64,000 nucleotides of DNA. It comes from Gammaproteobacteria bacterium (GTDB lineage: Bacteria; Pseudomonadota; Gammaproteobacteria; Steroidobacterales; Steroidobacteraceae). Shown piece by piece: positions 17,601-25,724 of this stretch; within the stretch, counting starts at the first letter, position 1; the number at the start of each line of letters is the position of its first letter. The position numbers were made by a program, and so were the translations under genes. The DNA lies in contig VGUJ01000003.1 in the NCBI GenBank assembly GCA_016874235.1, forward strand, positions 181,507 to 245,506. Reading direction: 5' to 3'. Under the pieces are notes generated by a model. That model searched no databases. It worked only from the letters and a program-made list of their open reading frames with translations, and had not been told where the DNA came from.

Positions 17601-18769
17601 GGGTGAATGGTCTCCAGAGCCTGCGTGAGATCGGCTTTCAAGTCTTCGATATCCTCAAGTCCGATCGATAATCGAACCGTCCCCGGCCCGATGCTAGAGA
17701 GGGCGAGATCTTCCGGCGAGAAATCCTTGGGTTGCATCATCTGCGGAGGCATCGCTAACGACTCAGTGGAGCCAAAGCTAGGCGTTCGCGCAAACAGCTG
17801 CAGCGACTCGGTAAACTTCCGCCCCGCCTCGTACCCGGCTACGAGATCGAAACAAATTACCGAGCCGAACTCGCGCATCTGGCGTCGAGCGAGCTCCGCT
17901 TTGGGTTGCGAGGCCAGCCCCGGATATCGAACTCGCGTACATGCCGGATGGTGCTCAAGAAACTCTGCCACGGTCTGGGCACTCGCTGACTGCTGCCGGT
18001 AGCGCACGAAGTAGGTCTTCAGACCTCTCACCATGATGGAGGCCGACAACGCATCGAGGTGTGCGCCGAACAACCGGAAATCACTGCGCAGCTGATCGAT
18101 GAGTTCGCGTCGAGCGATGACCGCGCCGCCCATGACATCTCCCGCCCCCGTCGCAAACTTGGTGAGGCTGTGCACGAAGAGATCGATGTCAAACTCTCCG
18201 TGCTGATGAAATCCTGCGGCGGTATTGTCGATGGCAGTGAGCGCACCATGCGCCCGAGCCAGTCGGGTGATCGCTTCGATATCGGCAATCTTGTTGATCG
18301 GATTGGTTGGACTCTCGAACCACACGAGACGGGTCTTTCGGGTAGAGAGCGTTCGCTCGAGACCTGCAAGGTCATCGATGGAGAGCATGCTGTGGGTGAC
18401 CCCAAAACGCGCCAACATTCCGCGGATGATCTGACGCGTGGGGCCGTATCCCTCGGTGAAGAACACCACATGGTCGCCGGCGCGGGTGAGCCCGATGAGC
18501 GTCTGTGCGACCGCATTCACGCCCGAGGCGGTCACCATGCACTCGTCTCGACGCTGTAGCTGGGCCAGCATGAGCTCGAGTTGTCGAACCGAGGGATTCG
18601 ATAGGCGAGAATAAAAGAAACCCGGTCGCTCACCGCGTGCGATCCGCTCACCCTCGAGCACGGTCTCGGTCTCCCATTTCACGTTCTGGAAGATCGGCAG
18701 ATTGAGGGGATAGTTGTCGTCCGGCAGTTCGATCGCCGGTGGGTGATTGACCCGTGTTTCGTCTTTCAT
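17597..18769 (-). CDS. Cys/Met-metabolism PLP-dependent enzyme (trans-sulfuration family)
   Basis: A 390-aa member of the cystathionine gamma-synthase/lyase superfamily. It has FYSRLSNPSVRQLE, MVTASGVNAVAQTL (cofactor phosphate loop), WFESPTNPINKIADIEAI and TAIDNTAAGFHQHGEFDIDLFVHSLTKFATGAGDVMGG, where Lys in SLTKF is the Schiff-base lysine. The C-terminal GPGTVRLSIGLEDIEDLKADL is typical. It could be a lyase or gamma-synthase acting on sulfur amino acids; sequence alone does not decide. It lies 8 bp after potI and overlaps the beta-helix gene, so it appears to be part of the polyamine operon, an odd location for such an enzyme. Confidence 0.85.
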   Translation of the reverse strand: MKDETRVNHPPAIELPDDNYPLNLPIFQNVKWETETVLEGERIARGERPGFFYSRLSNPSVRQLELMLAQLQRRDECMVTASGVNAVAQTLIGLTRAGDHVVFFTEGYGPTRQIIRGMLARFGVTHSMLSIDDLAGLERTLSTRKTRLVWFESPTNPINKIADIEAITRLARAHGALTAIDNTAAGFHQHGEFDIDLFVHSLTKFATGAGDVMGGAVIARRELIDQLRSDFRLFGAHLDALSASIMVRGLKTYFVRYRQQSASAQTVAEFLEHHPACTRVRYPGLASQPKAELARRQMREFGSVICFDLVAGYEAGRKFTESLQLFARTPSFGSTESLAMPPQMMQPKDFSPEDLALSSIGPGTVRLSIGLEDIEDLKADLTQALETIHP

Positions 18770-18777
18770 TCGATACG

Positions 18778-19623
18778 TCAGTTGCCGCTACGGGCCATCT
18801 GCTCCTCGCGCAGCCGACGCTTTTCCTCGTGCTTCATGTACAGGGTCGAGAGCACCACGCCTGTGGCGACGATGAGCACCAAGATGGTGGCGAGCGCGTT
18901 GATGTCCGGACTGACGCCCCGCCGTACCCGAGAGAAAATCTCCATGGGCAGCGTCGACGAGCCTGGGCCCGAGACGAACTGCGAGATCACCACATCGTCC
19001 CACGAGAGCGTGAAAGCGAGCAGCCAGCCCGATACCAGCGCCGGAACGATGAGTGGCAACGTGATACGAAAGAACACTGTGGCCGGCTTCGCACCAAGAT
19101 CGAGTGCCGCCTCCTCGAGTGCGTCGTCGAACCCTGCCAGACGCGACTGCACGACGACGGTCACATAAGCCATGGCAAACGTGATGTGGGCAATGGTGAT
19201 CGTGAGCATCCCTCTACCCTCAGGCCAGCCGATGAGCTGCTCGAGAGAGACAAAGAGCAGAAGCATCGCAATACCCGTGATGACCTCAGGCATCACGAGC
19301 GGCGCAGTGGTCATCGCAGAGAGAAACGCCCGGCCGCGAAATGGCCCGAAACGCGCAAGCACTAGCCCTGCGATCGTGCCGAGAATGACTGCACCCGTTG
19401 CCGTCATGGCGGCGATCTGCACACTGATCCAGGCAGCGCCGAGCAATTGGTCGTTCTCGAGGAGCCTGACGTACCAACGAAGTGTCGGGGAGTTCTCGGC
19501 ATCCCACACCGTGACGAGGCGCGAGTTGTTGAACGAGAAAACCATCATGGAAAGGATCGGGATGTACAGGAACGCGAGCCCGAGTCCGAGCATTCCGTTG
19601 CGGAACCAGCCACGATTATTCAT
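18778..19623 (-). CDS. potI: Polyamine ABC transporter permease, PotI-like
   Basis: A 281-aa inner-membrane permease with about six transmembrane helices and the ABC coupling loop EAALDLGAKPATVFFRITLPLIVPALVSG (EAA motif, about 175-205). The N-terminal WFRNGMLGLGLAFLYIPILSMMVFSFNNSR is characteristic of PotI/PotC. It forms the channel with PotH. It lies 9 bp after potH on the same strand, in the order binding protein, ATPase, permease, permease. Confidence 0.93.
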   Translation of the reverse strand: MNNRGWFRNGMLGLGLAFLYIPILSMMVFSFNNSRLVTVWDAENSPTLRWYVRLLENDQLLGAAWISVQIAAMTATGAVILGTIAGLVLARFGPFRGRAFLSAMTTAPLVMPEVITGIAMLLLFVSLEQLIGWPEGRGMLTITIAHITFAMAYVTVVVQSRLAGFDDALEEAALDLGAKPATVFFRITLPLIVPALVSGWLLAFTLSWDDVVISQFVSGPGSSTLPMEIFSRVRRGVSPDINALATILVLIVATGVVLSTLYMKHEEKRRLREEQMARSGN

Positions 19624-19632
19624 CGTGCGCCC

Positions 19633-20550
19633 TCATCGCTTGGCTGCCTCGAGTTCGCGGCGCTGGTAGCGCTGAAAGAGCAGAATCGGCAACAACAACA
19701 GCAGTAATAGAACGATAGCCACTGCGCTGGCGACCGGCCAGTTTCTTGCACTGAAAAACTGCGCTGAAAGTACGGTGCCGATCATGAGCTGATCGGTCCT
19801 GCCAAGTAGCGAGGGAATCACGAACTCGCCTACCGCTGGAATGAAGACGAGCAGGCACCCCGCGACGATTCCCGGCATAGAGAGCGGCAGCGTCACCTTG
19901 AAAAATGCCTTCATCGGTGATGCGCCCAAATCCGAGGCGGCTTCAAGCAGGGTCAGATCGTGCTTCTCGAGGTTCGAGAACAAAGGCAGGATCATGAATG
20001 GCAGATAGGAATAGACGATTCCGATGTATACCGCAAAGTCGGTGTAGAGCAGCGTGAGCGGCTGGTCGATGATGCCGAGCGCAAGCAAGGTGTTGTTGAT
20101 CACACCGTTAGTCTTGAGTAGACCGACCCAGGCGTAGACGCGCAGCAGAAACGACGTCCAGAACGGCAGGATGATCAGCATCAAGAAGAGATTTCTCGTG
20201 CTCGGCCCACATCGCGCAATGGCGTAGGCCATCGGATAACCCACGAGGAGACAGAGTACGGTCGAGATCGCCGCCACTTTCACCGAGTAGAGGAAGGTGC
20301 TGAGGTACAGAGAGTCTTGCAGCAGCACTTGATAGTTGGATAAATTGAGCGTCGCAACGAAACGCTGGGTCTCTTCAACCCAAGCAAAGAGCGGCGCATA
20401 CCCAGGCTGGATGGGCTGCATCCAGGAGAAAGAGATCTTGAAGACGATCAAAAACGGTACGACAAAGAAGAGCAGCAGCCACACGTAGGGCACGCCGATC
20501 ACCAGTCGCTTTCCAGCCAAGGAGTGCAGCGTGGCGAGGACTTTATCCAC
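19633..20550 (-). CDS. potH: Polyamine ABC transporter permease, PotH-like
   Basis: A 305-aa permease with about six transmembrane helices (VWLLLFFVVPFLIVFKISF first). The EAA loop reads LLEAASDLGASPMKAFFKVTLPLSMPGIVAG at about 205-235. The long periplasmic segment after the first helix (WMQPIQPGYAPLFAWVEE) is a PotH/PotB feature. It lies 4 bp after potG and 9 bp before potI. Confidence 0.93.
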   Translation of the reverse strand: MDKVLATLHSLAGKRLVIGVPYVWLLLFFVVPFLIVFKISFSWMQPIQPGYAPLFAWVEETQRFVATLNLSNYQVLLQDSLYLSTFLYSVKVAAISTVLCLLVGYPMAYAIARCGPSTRNLFLMLIILPFWTSFLLRVYAWVGLLKTNGVINNTLLALGIIDQPLTLLYTDFAVYIGIVYSYLPFMILPLFSNLEKHDLTLLEAASDLGASPMKAFFKVTLPLSMPGIVAGCLLVFIPAVGEFVIPSLLGRTDQLMIGTVLSAQFFSARNWPVASAVAIVLLLLLLLPILLFQRYQRRELEAAKR

Positions 20551-20554
20551 GGGC

Positions 20555-21667
20555 TTAGATCGTCAACACCACGGGGCTGGAGGGACGCCAGCTGAGATGT
20601 ACCGTCTCTTCCCAGACGATGCGCTCATCCGCATGTCGTTCGACGTTGGGAATGGTCACCCGAACCATCCGTCCAGACTCCAGCCGCACGAGATACACCG
20701 ATAAATCACCCATATAGGCGATTTCCTTCACTACCCCCTTGGCGCAGTTCTCAGTACCGACGGGCGCAGAGCGCGACATCTCGATTTTTTCAGGACGAAT
20801 CGCCACCGACACCTTAGCCTCGGGCGGCGCACTGATTCCGTGACTCACGAACACCGTAGCCTCGAGCTCGTTACAGCGGATACGGACGTGCCCGGGCTCG
20901 TCCTCAACAAGCTGTCCATCGAACATGTTGACCGATCCAATGAAATCGGCCACGAAACGGGAATTTGGGAATTCGTAGATGTCGGTCGGCGTACCGACCT
21001 GGACGATCTGCCCTTTGTTCATGACGCCGATACGAGTCGCGAGCGTCATCGCCTCCTCCTGATCGTGCGTGACGACGACGAAGGTGACGCCGAGCTGTTC
21101 TTGAAGGTTGATCAACTCGAATTGAGTATGCTCTCGCAACTTTTTGTCGAGCGCACCGAGAGGCTCATCGAGCAGAAGTAATTTGGGACGCTTGACGAGC
21201 GCACGAGCCAAGGCCACCCGCTGCCGCTGACCGCCCGAAAGCTGGTGAGGTTTTCGACGAGCGAAGTCACCAAGCCTCACGATATCGAGCATTTCGCCCA
21301 CACGCTTGGCAATCTCCGCCTTCGATAGACCCTCTTGCTCGAGACCAAACGCGACGTTTTTCTCGACGGTCATATGCGGAAAGAGCGCATACGACTGAAA
21401 CATCATGTTGACGGGACGGTCATACGGCGGAATTCCCGCCATGTCCTGCCCATCGATCAGCAGACGCCCCGACGTTGGAGATTCAAACCCCGCCAGCATG
21501 CGAAGTAAGGTGGTCTTGCCGCAGCCTGAGCCGCCAAGCAGACAAAAGATTTCGCCTTTGAAGATGCTGAGAGAGACATTGTCGACTGCGACGAAGTCAC
21601 CAAACCGCTTGGTGACGCCCTCGATCCGGACATACTCGTGACTTCGGTCGATTGTTTTTTGCGACAC
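20555..21667 (-). CDS. potG: Polyamine ABC transporter ATP-binding protein, PotG-like
   Basis: This 370-aa ATPase powers putrescine uptake. It shows Walker A GGSGCGKTT (about 45), Q-loop FQSYALFPHM, signature LSGGQRQRVALARAL, Walker B LLLLDEPLGALD and H-loop VVTHDQEEA. A C-terminal TOBE regulatory domain follows (about 290-365, SVAIRPEKIEM). The VRIEGVTKRFGDFVAVDNVSL opening and length match PotG/PotA. It is separated from potF by 63 bp holding a strong hairpin, and is 4 bp from potH. Confidence 0.95.
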   Translation of the reverse strand: MSQKTIDRSHEYVRIEGVTKRFGDFVAVDNVSLSIFKGEIFCLLGGSGCGKTTLLRMLAGFESPTSGRLLIDGQDMAGIPPYDRPVNMMFQSYALFPHMTVEKNVAFGLEQEGLSKAEIAKRVGEMLDIVRLGDFARRKPHQLSGGQRQRVALARALVKRPKLLLLDEPLGALDKKLREHTQFELINLQEQLGVTFVVVTHDQEEAMTLATRIGVMNKGQIVQVGTPTDIYEFPNSRFVADFIGSVNMFDGQLVEDEPGHVRIRCNELEATVFVSHGISAPPEAKVSVAIRPEKIEMSRSAPVGTENCAKGVVKEIAYMGDLSVYLVRLESGRMVRVTIPNVERHADERIVWEETVHLSWRPSSPVVLTI

Positions 21668-21693
21668 GTCCCGCCCCTACCCCGAGAACGCCA

Positions 21694-21725
21694 AGGCCGC
21701 GCGGAGACCCCTCTCCGCGCGGCCT
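21694..21725 (-). repeat. Perfect 14-bp inverted repeat between potF and potG
   Basis: Arms 21694-21707 and 21712-21725 (AGGCCGCGCGGAGA and its exact complement) flank a 4-nt loop, giving a very stable stem in the potF-potG transcript. No U-tract follows, so it is not a classical intrinsic terminator. It may protect the 3' end of potF mRNA or partially attenuate transcription, so the binding protein is made in excess over the ATPase and permeases, as is common for ABC operons. Mechanism is inference. Confidence 0.7.
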
Positions 21726-21730
21726 GCGGG

Positions 21731-22843
21731 TTATTGACCGGCCTTGAAGCGAGTCCAGGTCGCCGTCAGAGACTGCGTGAAGGCATCGCTCTCGGCGAGA
21801 TCGACTTGAAGACGCGACTTCACTTCATCGGTCGGGTAGATCGCGGAGTTCCCAAGGATCTCGGCCTTGATCAATTTTTGAGCGGGCACGTTAAAGCTCG
21901 CGTAATTGACCAGGTCGGTGTTCTTGGCAGCGACCTCAGGTCGCATCAGGTAGTTGATGAACGCGTGGGCGTTTTCGACATTCTTAGCGTCCTTCGGAAT
22001 GGCCAGCATGTCGAAGAACATCATGGTGCCTTCTCGCGGGATCTTGTAGTCGATCTTGATGCCGTTCGAGGCCTCCACCGCACGATCGCGCGCCTGGAAG
22101 ATGTCTCCCGACCACGCCATCGTCAGACAGATTTCACCATTGGCAAGATCGTCGATGAACTTTGAAGAGTGAACGTACTTGATGAACGGACGGACCGCCA
22201 TCAACACCTTCTCAGCCGCCGCCAAATCTTCAGGGGATTCGCTGTTGGGATCTTTACCAAGATAAATGAGAACGGTGCCGGTGATCTCGGTCGGAGAATC
22301 AAGGATCGCAACGCCGCAATCTTTGAACTTCGACACGATCTTCGGGTCGTAGAACATCGCGAGACTGTCTGTCGGCGCGTCTTTCATGCGCTCGGCGATC
22401 TTGTCCTGATTGAAACCGATACCCGTCGTACCCCAAAGGTAGTTGATCGAGTGGGCATTATCGGGATCGTGTCGCGCCACCTTGGCCATCAGCTCCGGAT
22501 CCATGTTCGCGACGTTCGGCAACTTGCTCTTGTCGAGCGTTTGGAAAATTCCCGCCTTGATCTGGCGCTCGAGAAAGTTCGCCGACGGCACGACGATGTC
22601 GTAGCCCGTGGCTCCTGCGAGCAGCTTCGACTCCAACACTTCATTTGAGTCGAAAACGTCGTAGGTGACATCGATACCGGTCTCTTTTTCGAAGTCGGCG
22701 ATCACGCTTTCGTCGATGTAATCGGACCAGTTGTAAACATTGAGCACCTTCGACTCCGCCGCATCCTCCGACTTGCCACCGCAAGCGGTGAGCAGCGCAG
22801 CGACGGACAGGGCAACGAGAGCCGGTCTGAAAACCTGTTTCAT
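21731..22843 (-). CDS. potF: Putrescine-binding lipoprotein, PotF-like
   Basis: A 370-aa extracytoplasmic binding protein. It has a lipoprotein signal with lipobox LTAC (Cys about 21), unlike the soluble periplasmic E. coli PotF, then the PotF fold: LNVYNWSDYIDESVIADFEKETGIDVTYDVFDSNEVLE, the DPDNAHSINYLWGTTGIGFN segment, and WSGDIFQARDRA with YKIPREGTMMFFDMLAIP. The polyamine-contacting Trp/Ser/Asp of NWSDY and the acidic pocket segments are kept, pointing to putrescine, but spermidine cannot be excluded. An AGGAG lies 10 nt before ATG 22843. Only one binding protein is present, against two (SpuD, SpuE) in the similar Pseudomonas aeruginosa locus. Confidence 0.93.
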   Translation of the reverse strand: MKQVFRPALVALSVAALLTACGGKSEDAAESKVLNVYNWSDYIDESVIADFEKETGIDVTYDVFDSNEVLESKLLAGATGYDIVVPSANFLERQIKAGIFQTLDKSKLPNVANMDPELMAKVARHDPDNAHSINYLWGTTGIGFNQDKIAERMKDAPTDSLAMFYDPKIVSKFKDCGVAILDSPTEITGTVLIYLGKDPNSESPEDLAAAEKVLMAVRPFIKYVHSSKFIDDLANGEICLTMAWSGDIFQARDRAVEASNGIKIDYKIPREGTMMFFDMLAIPKDAKNVENAHAFINYLMRPEVAAKNTDLVNYASFNVPAQKLIKAEILGNSAIYPTDEVKSRLQVDLAESDAFTQSLTATWTRFKAGQ

Positions 22844-22869
22844 TTCTGGCGGACTCCTGGAAAGGGAAA

Positions 22870-22888
22870 CTCCCGCACCGTGCGGGAG
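22870..22888 (-). repeat. Short hairpin upstream of potF
   Basis: CTCCCGCAC and GTGCGGGAG (9-bp arms, one central base; in practice a 7-bp stem with a 5-nt loop) lie between spuC and potF, 27 bp before the potF ATG. If transcription starts from the TATAAC box just upstream, this would form at the 5' end of the potF mRNA. It could otherwise be a weak terminator of the spuC transcript (the run after it is TTTCCCTTTCC, not a clean U-tract). Confidence 0.5.
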
Positions 22889-22896
22889 ACAGCGAA

Positions 22897-22902
22897 GTTA
22901 TA
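22897..22902 (-). promoter_or_regulatory. Possible internal -10 box for potF
   Basis: TATAAC on the minus strand, 53 bp before the potF start codon, in the 118-bp gap between spuC and potF. The -35 region is weak (TTTCCC at about 17 bp). It would allow transporter genes to be expressed apart from puuD-puuA-spuC. Confidence 0.3.
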
Positions 22903-22961
22903 GCGCAGACCCCCGTCCCGGGAAAGCCCATCGAAGGGTTTCGACGCGTCGCGGTTCCGCT

Positions 22962-24347
22962 CTACAACCAGCCGTCCCGACGCAAGTCGGCGTGGAGCTG
23001 GTCCAGGGACGTGACCGCCTTGGTGAGGAGTTCGTCGATTTCATTTCGGGTGATGACGAGCGGCGGCGCAACGATCAGGGTGTCCCAGACGGCCCGCATG
23101 ACGAGCCCGTTTCGGATGGAGATGTCCCGCGCACGCGTGCCGACCGATCCCCGCTCAGGAAAAAACTCACGCGAAGGCTTTCTTGGGACGAGCTCCAACG
23201 CTCCCAAAAGCCCCAAACTTCGCGCCTCGCCAACCAGGGGATGCGCCGCCAGCTCGCCCCACCGTGTTGAGAAATACGGGGCCAGATCGTTTCGAACTCG
23301 GTCGACCACACCCTCTTTCTGCATGATCTCGAGGTTCGCGAGCGCCACTGCGGCCGCGACCGGGTGACCGGAATAGGTATACCCGTGGGCGAACTCCCCG
23401 CCCTTTTCGATGAACACCTCGGCCACTCGATCGGAGACCATGAGCGCCCCGAGCGGCTGATACCCCGAGGTGATGGCCTTGGCGAGGGTGAGGAAATCCG
23501 GACGGGTACCGAAATGCTCGCACCCGAACCACCGACCCGTCCGACCGAAGCCGCAGATCACTTCGTCCGAACCAAACAGAATGCCGTAGCGATCGAGAAT
23601 GCGCTGAACCTCGGGCCAGTAGGTCTCCGGCGGAATGATCACGCCACCCGCCCCTTGCACGGGTTCACCGATGAAGGCCGCCACGCGCTCGGGACCGATC
23701 TCAATGATTTTGGCCTCGAGTTCACGGGCCGCCTGCAGACCAAACTCCGCGGGATCGAGATTGCCGCCGCGTTCGAACCAGTAAGGTTGGTTGATATGCA
23801 CGATGCCGGGAATGGGCAACCCGCCTTGTGCGTGCATCGCCTTCATGCCGCCGAGCGAGGCGCCGGCCATCGTGCTGCCGTGATACCCGTTCCAGCGACT
23901 GATGATCACCTGTCGCTCAGGTTCGCCGCGCAGCATCCAGTAGCGCCTCGCGAGTCGCACAAAGGTGTCGTTGGCTTCGCTGCCCGACCCCGAGAAGAAC
24001 ACGTGGTTAAACTGCGGTGGCGTGAGTTCGGCGAGCTTCGCCGCAAGCTCGATCGCCGGTGGGTTCGCGCATTGGAAGAAGCTGTTGTAGTACGGCAGCT
24101 GTTGCATCTGCCGATAGGCAGCCTCCGCCAGTTCGGGGCGTCCGTAACCGAGCGCCACGCACCATAGCCCCGACATGCCATCGAGGATGCGATGCCCTTC
24201 ACTGTCGTAGAGGTAGACCCCTTCGGCTCGGGTAACCACGCGGGTTCCACGGGCCGCCAGGGCGCGGGAATCTGTGAAGGGATGCAGATAGTGGGCGGCG
24301 TCCAACGCCTGCCACTCTGCAGTGCTGCGCTCTGGGATCGGGCTCAT
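22962..24347 (-). CDS. spuC: Putrescine--pyruvate aminotransferase, SpuC-like (class III)
   Basis: A 461-aa class III PLP aminotransferase converting putrescine plus pyruvate to 4-aminobutanal and alanine. Motifs: HYLHPFTDSRAL, YDSEGHRILDGMSGLWCVALGYGRPEL, VFFSGSGSEANDTFVRLARRYW, SRWNGYHGSTMAG, GSDEVICGFGRTGRWFG and the lysine in LTLAKAITSGYQPLGA. The SpuC-type N-terminus and C-terminal AVWDTLIVAPPLVITRNEIDEL support this over a generic omega-transaminase. A GTG at 24353 is two codons upstream; ATG 24347 is preferred. It lies between the puuA-like gene (25 bp) and potF, as in the Pseudomonas spu operon. Confidence 0.9.
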   Translation of the reverse strand: MSPIPERSTAEWQALDAAHYLHPFTDSRALAARGTRVVTRAEGVYLYDSEGHRILDGMSGLWCVALGYGRPELAEAAYRQMQQLPYYNSFFQCANPPAIELAAKLAELTPPQFNHVFFSGSGSEANDTFVRLARRYWMLRGEPERQVIISRWNGYHGSTMAGASLGGMKAMHAQGGLPIPGIVHINQPYWFERGGNLDPAEFGLQAARELEAKIIEIGPERVAAFIGEPVQGAGGVIIPPETYWPEVQRILDRYGILFGSDEVICGFGRTGRWFGCEHFGTRPDFLTLAKAITSGYQPLGALMVSDRVAEVFIEKGGEFAHGYTYSGHPVAAAVALANLEIMQKEGVVDRVRNDLAPYFSTRWGELAAHPLVGEARSLGLLGALELVPRKPSREFFPERGSVGTRARDISIRNGLVMRAVWDTLIVAPPLVITRNEIDELLTKAVTSLDQLHADLRRDGWL

Positions 24348-24372
24348 GCCCACATCTTACGACGGCGGACCG

Positions 24373-25713
24373 TCACACGTTGAGCAGCAAATGCTCACGC
24401 TCCCACGAGCTGATCACCTGCAGGAACACTTCGTACTCGGCCTGTTTAACGAGCGAAAAGGCGGACACGAAACTTTCACCCAGAATCTCGATCAGCGGAT
24501 CACACTCGCGGAGCAAGCGAATCGCTTCATCGAGGTTACGTGGGAGCGAGAACGGAAGATCATGAGCGCTGCCCGTGATGGGCTCGGTGGGCGTCAAGCC
24601 CTGGACCATGCCGAGATACCCGCAGGCGAGCGAGGCTGCACTGGCGAGATAAGGATTGGCGTCTGCACCGGAGAGGCGGTTCTCGACGCGGCGTGCCTGC
24701 GGATCGGACCCTGGTACACGCAAGCCGGCCGTGCGGTTGTCGTAACCCCACTGCACATTGATGGGTGCCACCTGGAATCGGGTGATTCGCCGATAAGAAT
24801 TGACGTTAGGCGCGAGCAACGCCATCGCGGCAGGCAGATAACGCTGCATGCCCGCGATATGCGAGAAGAAGAGCTGAGTCGGCGAGCCATCGGCGTTCGA
24901 GAACACGTTCTTATTCGTCTTGCTGTCGACGATGCTCTGGTGGATGTGCATGGCGCTGCCCGGCTCCTTGGCATGAGGCTTGGCCATGAAGGTCGCGTAC
25001 ATTTTGTGACGCAACGCCGCTTCACGGGCGGTGCGCTTGAACATGAATGCCTGGTCAGCCAGATCGAGCGCGTTGCCGTGCAGAAGATTAATCTCCATCT
25101 GCGCGGGACCGTCTTCGTGGATCAGCGTATCGATAGCGATATCCTGATCTTCACAGAACTGATACACGTCATCGAAGAGCGGATCGAATTCATTGACCGC
25201 GGCAATGCTGTAGGACTGACGCCCTGGCTCGGCTCGGCCCGAACGACCGATCGGCGGCTTTAGCGGATAGTCCGCATCGATGTTGGGTTCGACGAGATAA
25301 AACTCGAGCTCGGGCGCCACGACCGGCTCCCAACCTTTCTGTGCATACAGGTCGAGCACGTGTCGTAGGACTTCTCTCGGCGCCATCTTCACGCGACGAC
25401 CGTCCGCATAAAAACAATCGTGGATCACCTGGGCCGTGGGCTCAGGCGCCCACGGAACACGGCGGATCGTGCGCGGATCGGGCTTGAGGATAATGTCGAT
25501 TTCAGCCGGGCTCATGGCTGCGGCGGTTTCCTCGGGGTAGTCGCCCGTCACGGTCTGCAAAAAGATGCTCTCGGGCAACCGCATGCCCTGGTCACCCTGA
25601 AATTTTTGGGCAGGCATGACTTTGCCGCGTGCGATACCCGCCATGTCCGGGACGATCGCCTCGACTTCTTGAATGTTGTGATCGCGGAAAAACTGCGAAA
25701 TGGGATCTGTCAT
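24373..25713 (-). CDS. puuA: Gamma-glutamylputrescine synthetase-like (glutamine synthetase family)
   Basis: A 446-aa glutamine synthetase homologue. The N-terminal HNIQEVEAIVPDMAGIARGKVMPAQKF and FYADGRRVKMAPREVLRHVLDLY replace those of true GlnA, as in PuuA/SpuB/GlnA3 enzymes that ligate glutamate to putrescine with ATP. Catalytic elements are kept: VVAPELEFYLVEPN, GPAQMEINLLHGNA, GSAMHIHQSI and the late RVPGSDPQARRVENRLSGADANPYL. The GlnA adenylylation-type loop is absent. It lies 11 bp after puuD and 25 bp before spuC in one minus-strand run, so a polyamine role is strongly favoured. Confidence 0.9.
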   Translation of the reverse strand: MTDPISQFFRDHNIQEVEAIVPDMAGIARGKVMPAQKFQGDQGMRLPESIFLQTVTGDYPEETAAAMSPAEIDIILKPDPRTIRRVPWAPEPTAQVIHDCFYADGRRVKMAPREVLRHVLDLYAQKGWEPVVAPELEFYLVEPNIDADYPLKPPIGRSGRAEPGRQSYSIAAVNEFDPLFDDVYQFCEDQDIAIDTLIHEDGPAQMEINLLHGNALDLADQAFMFKRTAREAALRHKMYATFMAKPHAKEPGSAMHIHQSIVDSKTNKNVFSNADGSPTQLFFSHIAGMQRYLPAAMALLAPNVNSYRRITRFQVAPINVQWGYDNRTAGLRVPGSDPQARRVENRLSGADANPYLASAASLACGYLGMVQGLTPTEPITGSAHDLPFSLPRNLDEAIRLLRECDPLIEILGESFVSAFSLVKQAEYEVFLQVISSWEREHLLLNV

Positions 25714-25724
25714 GACTCGAACCT

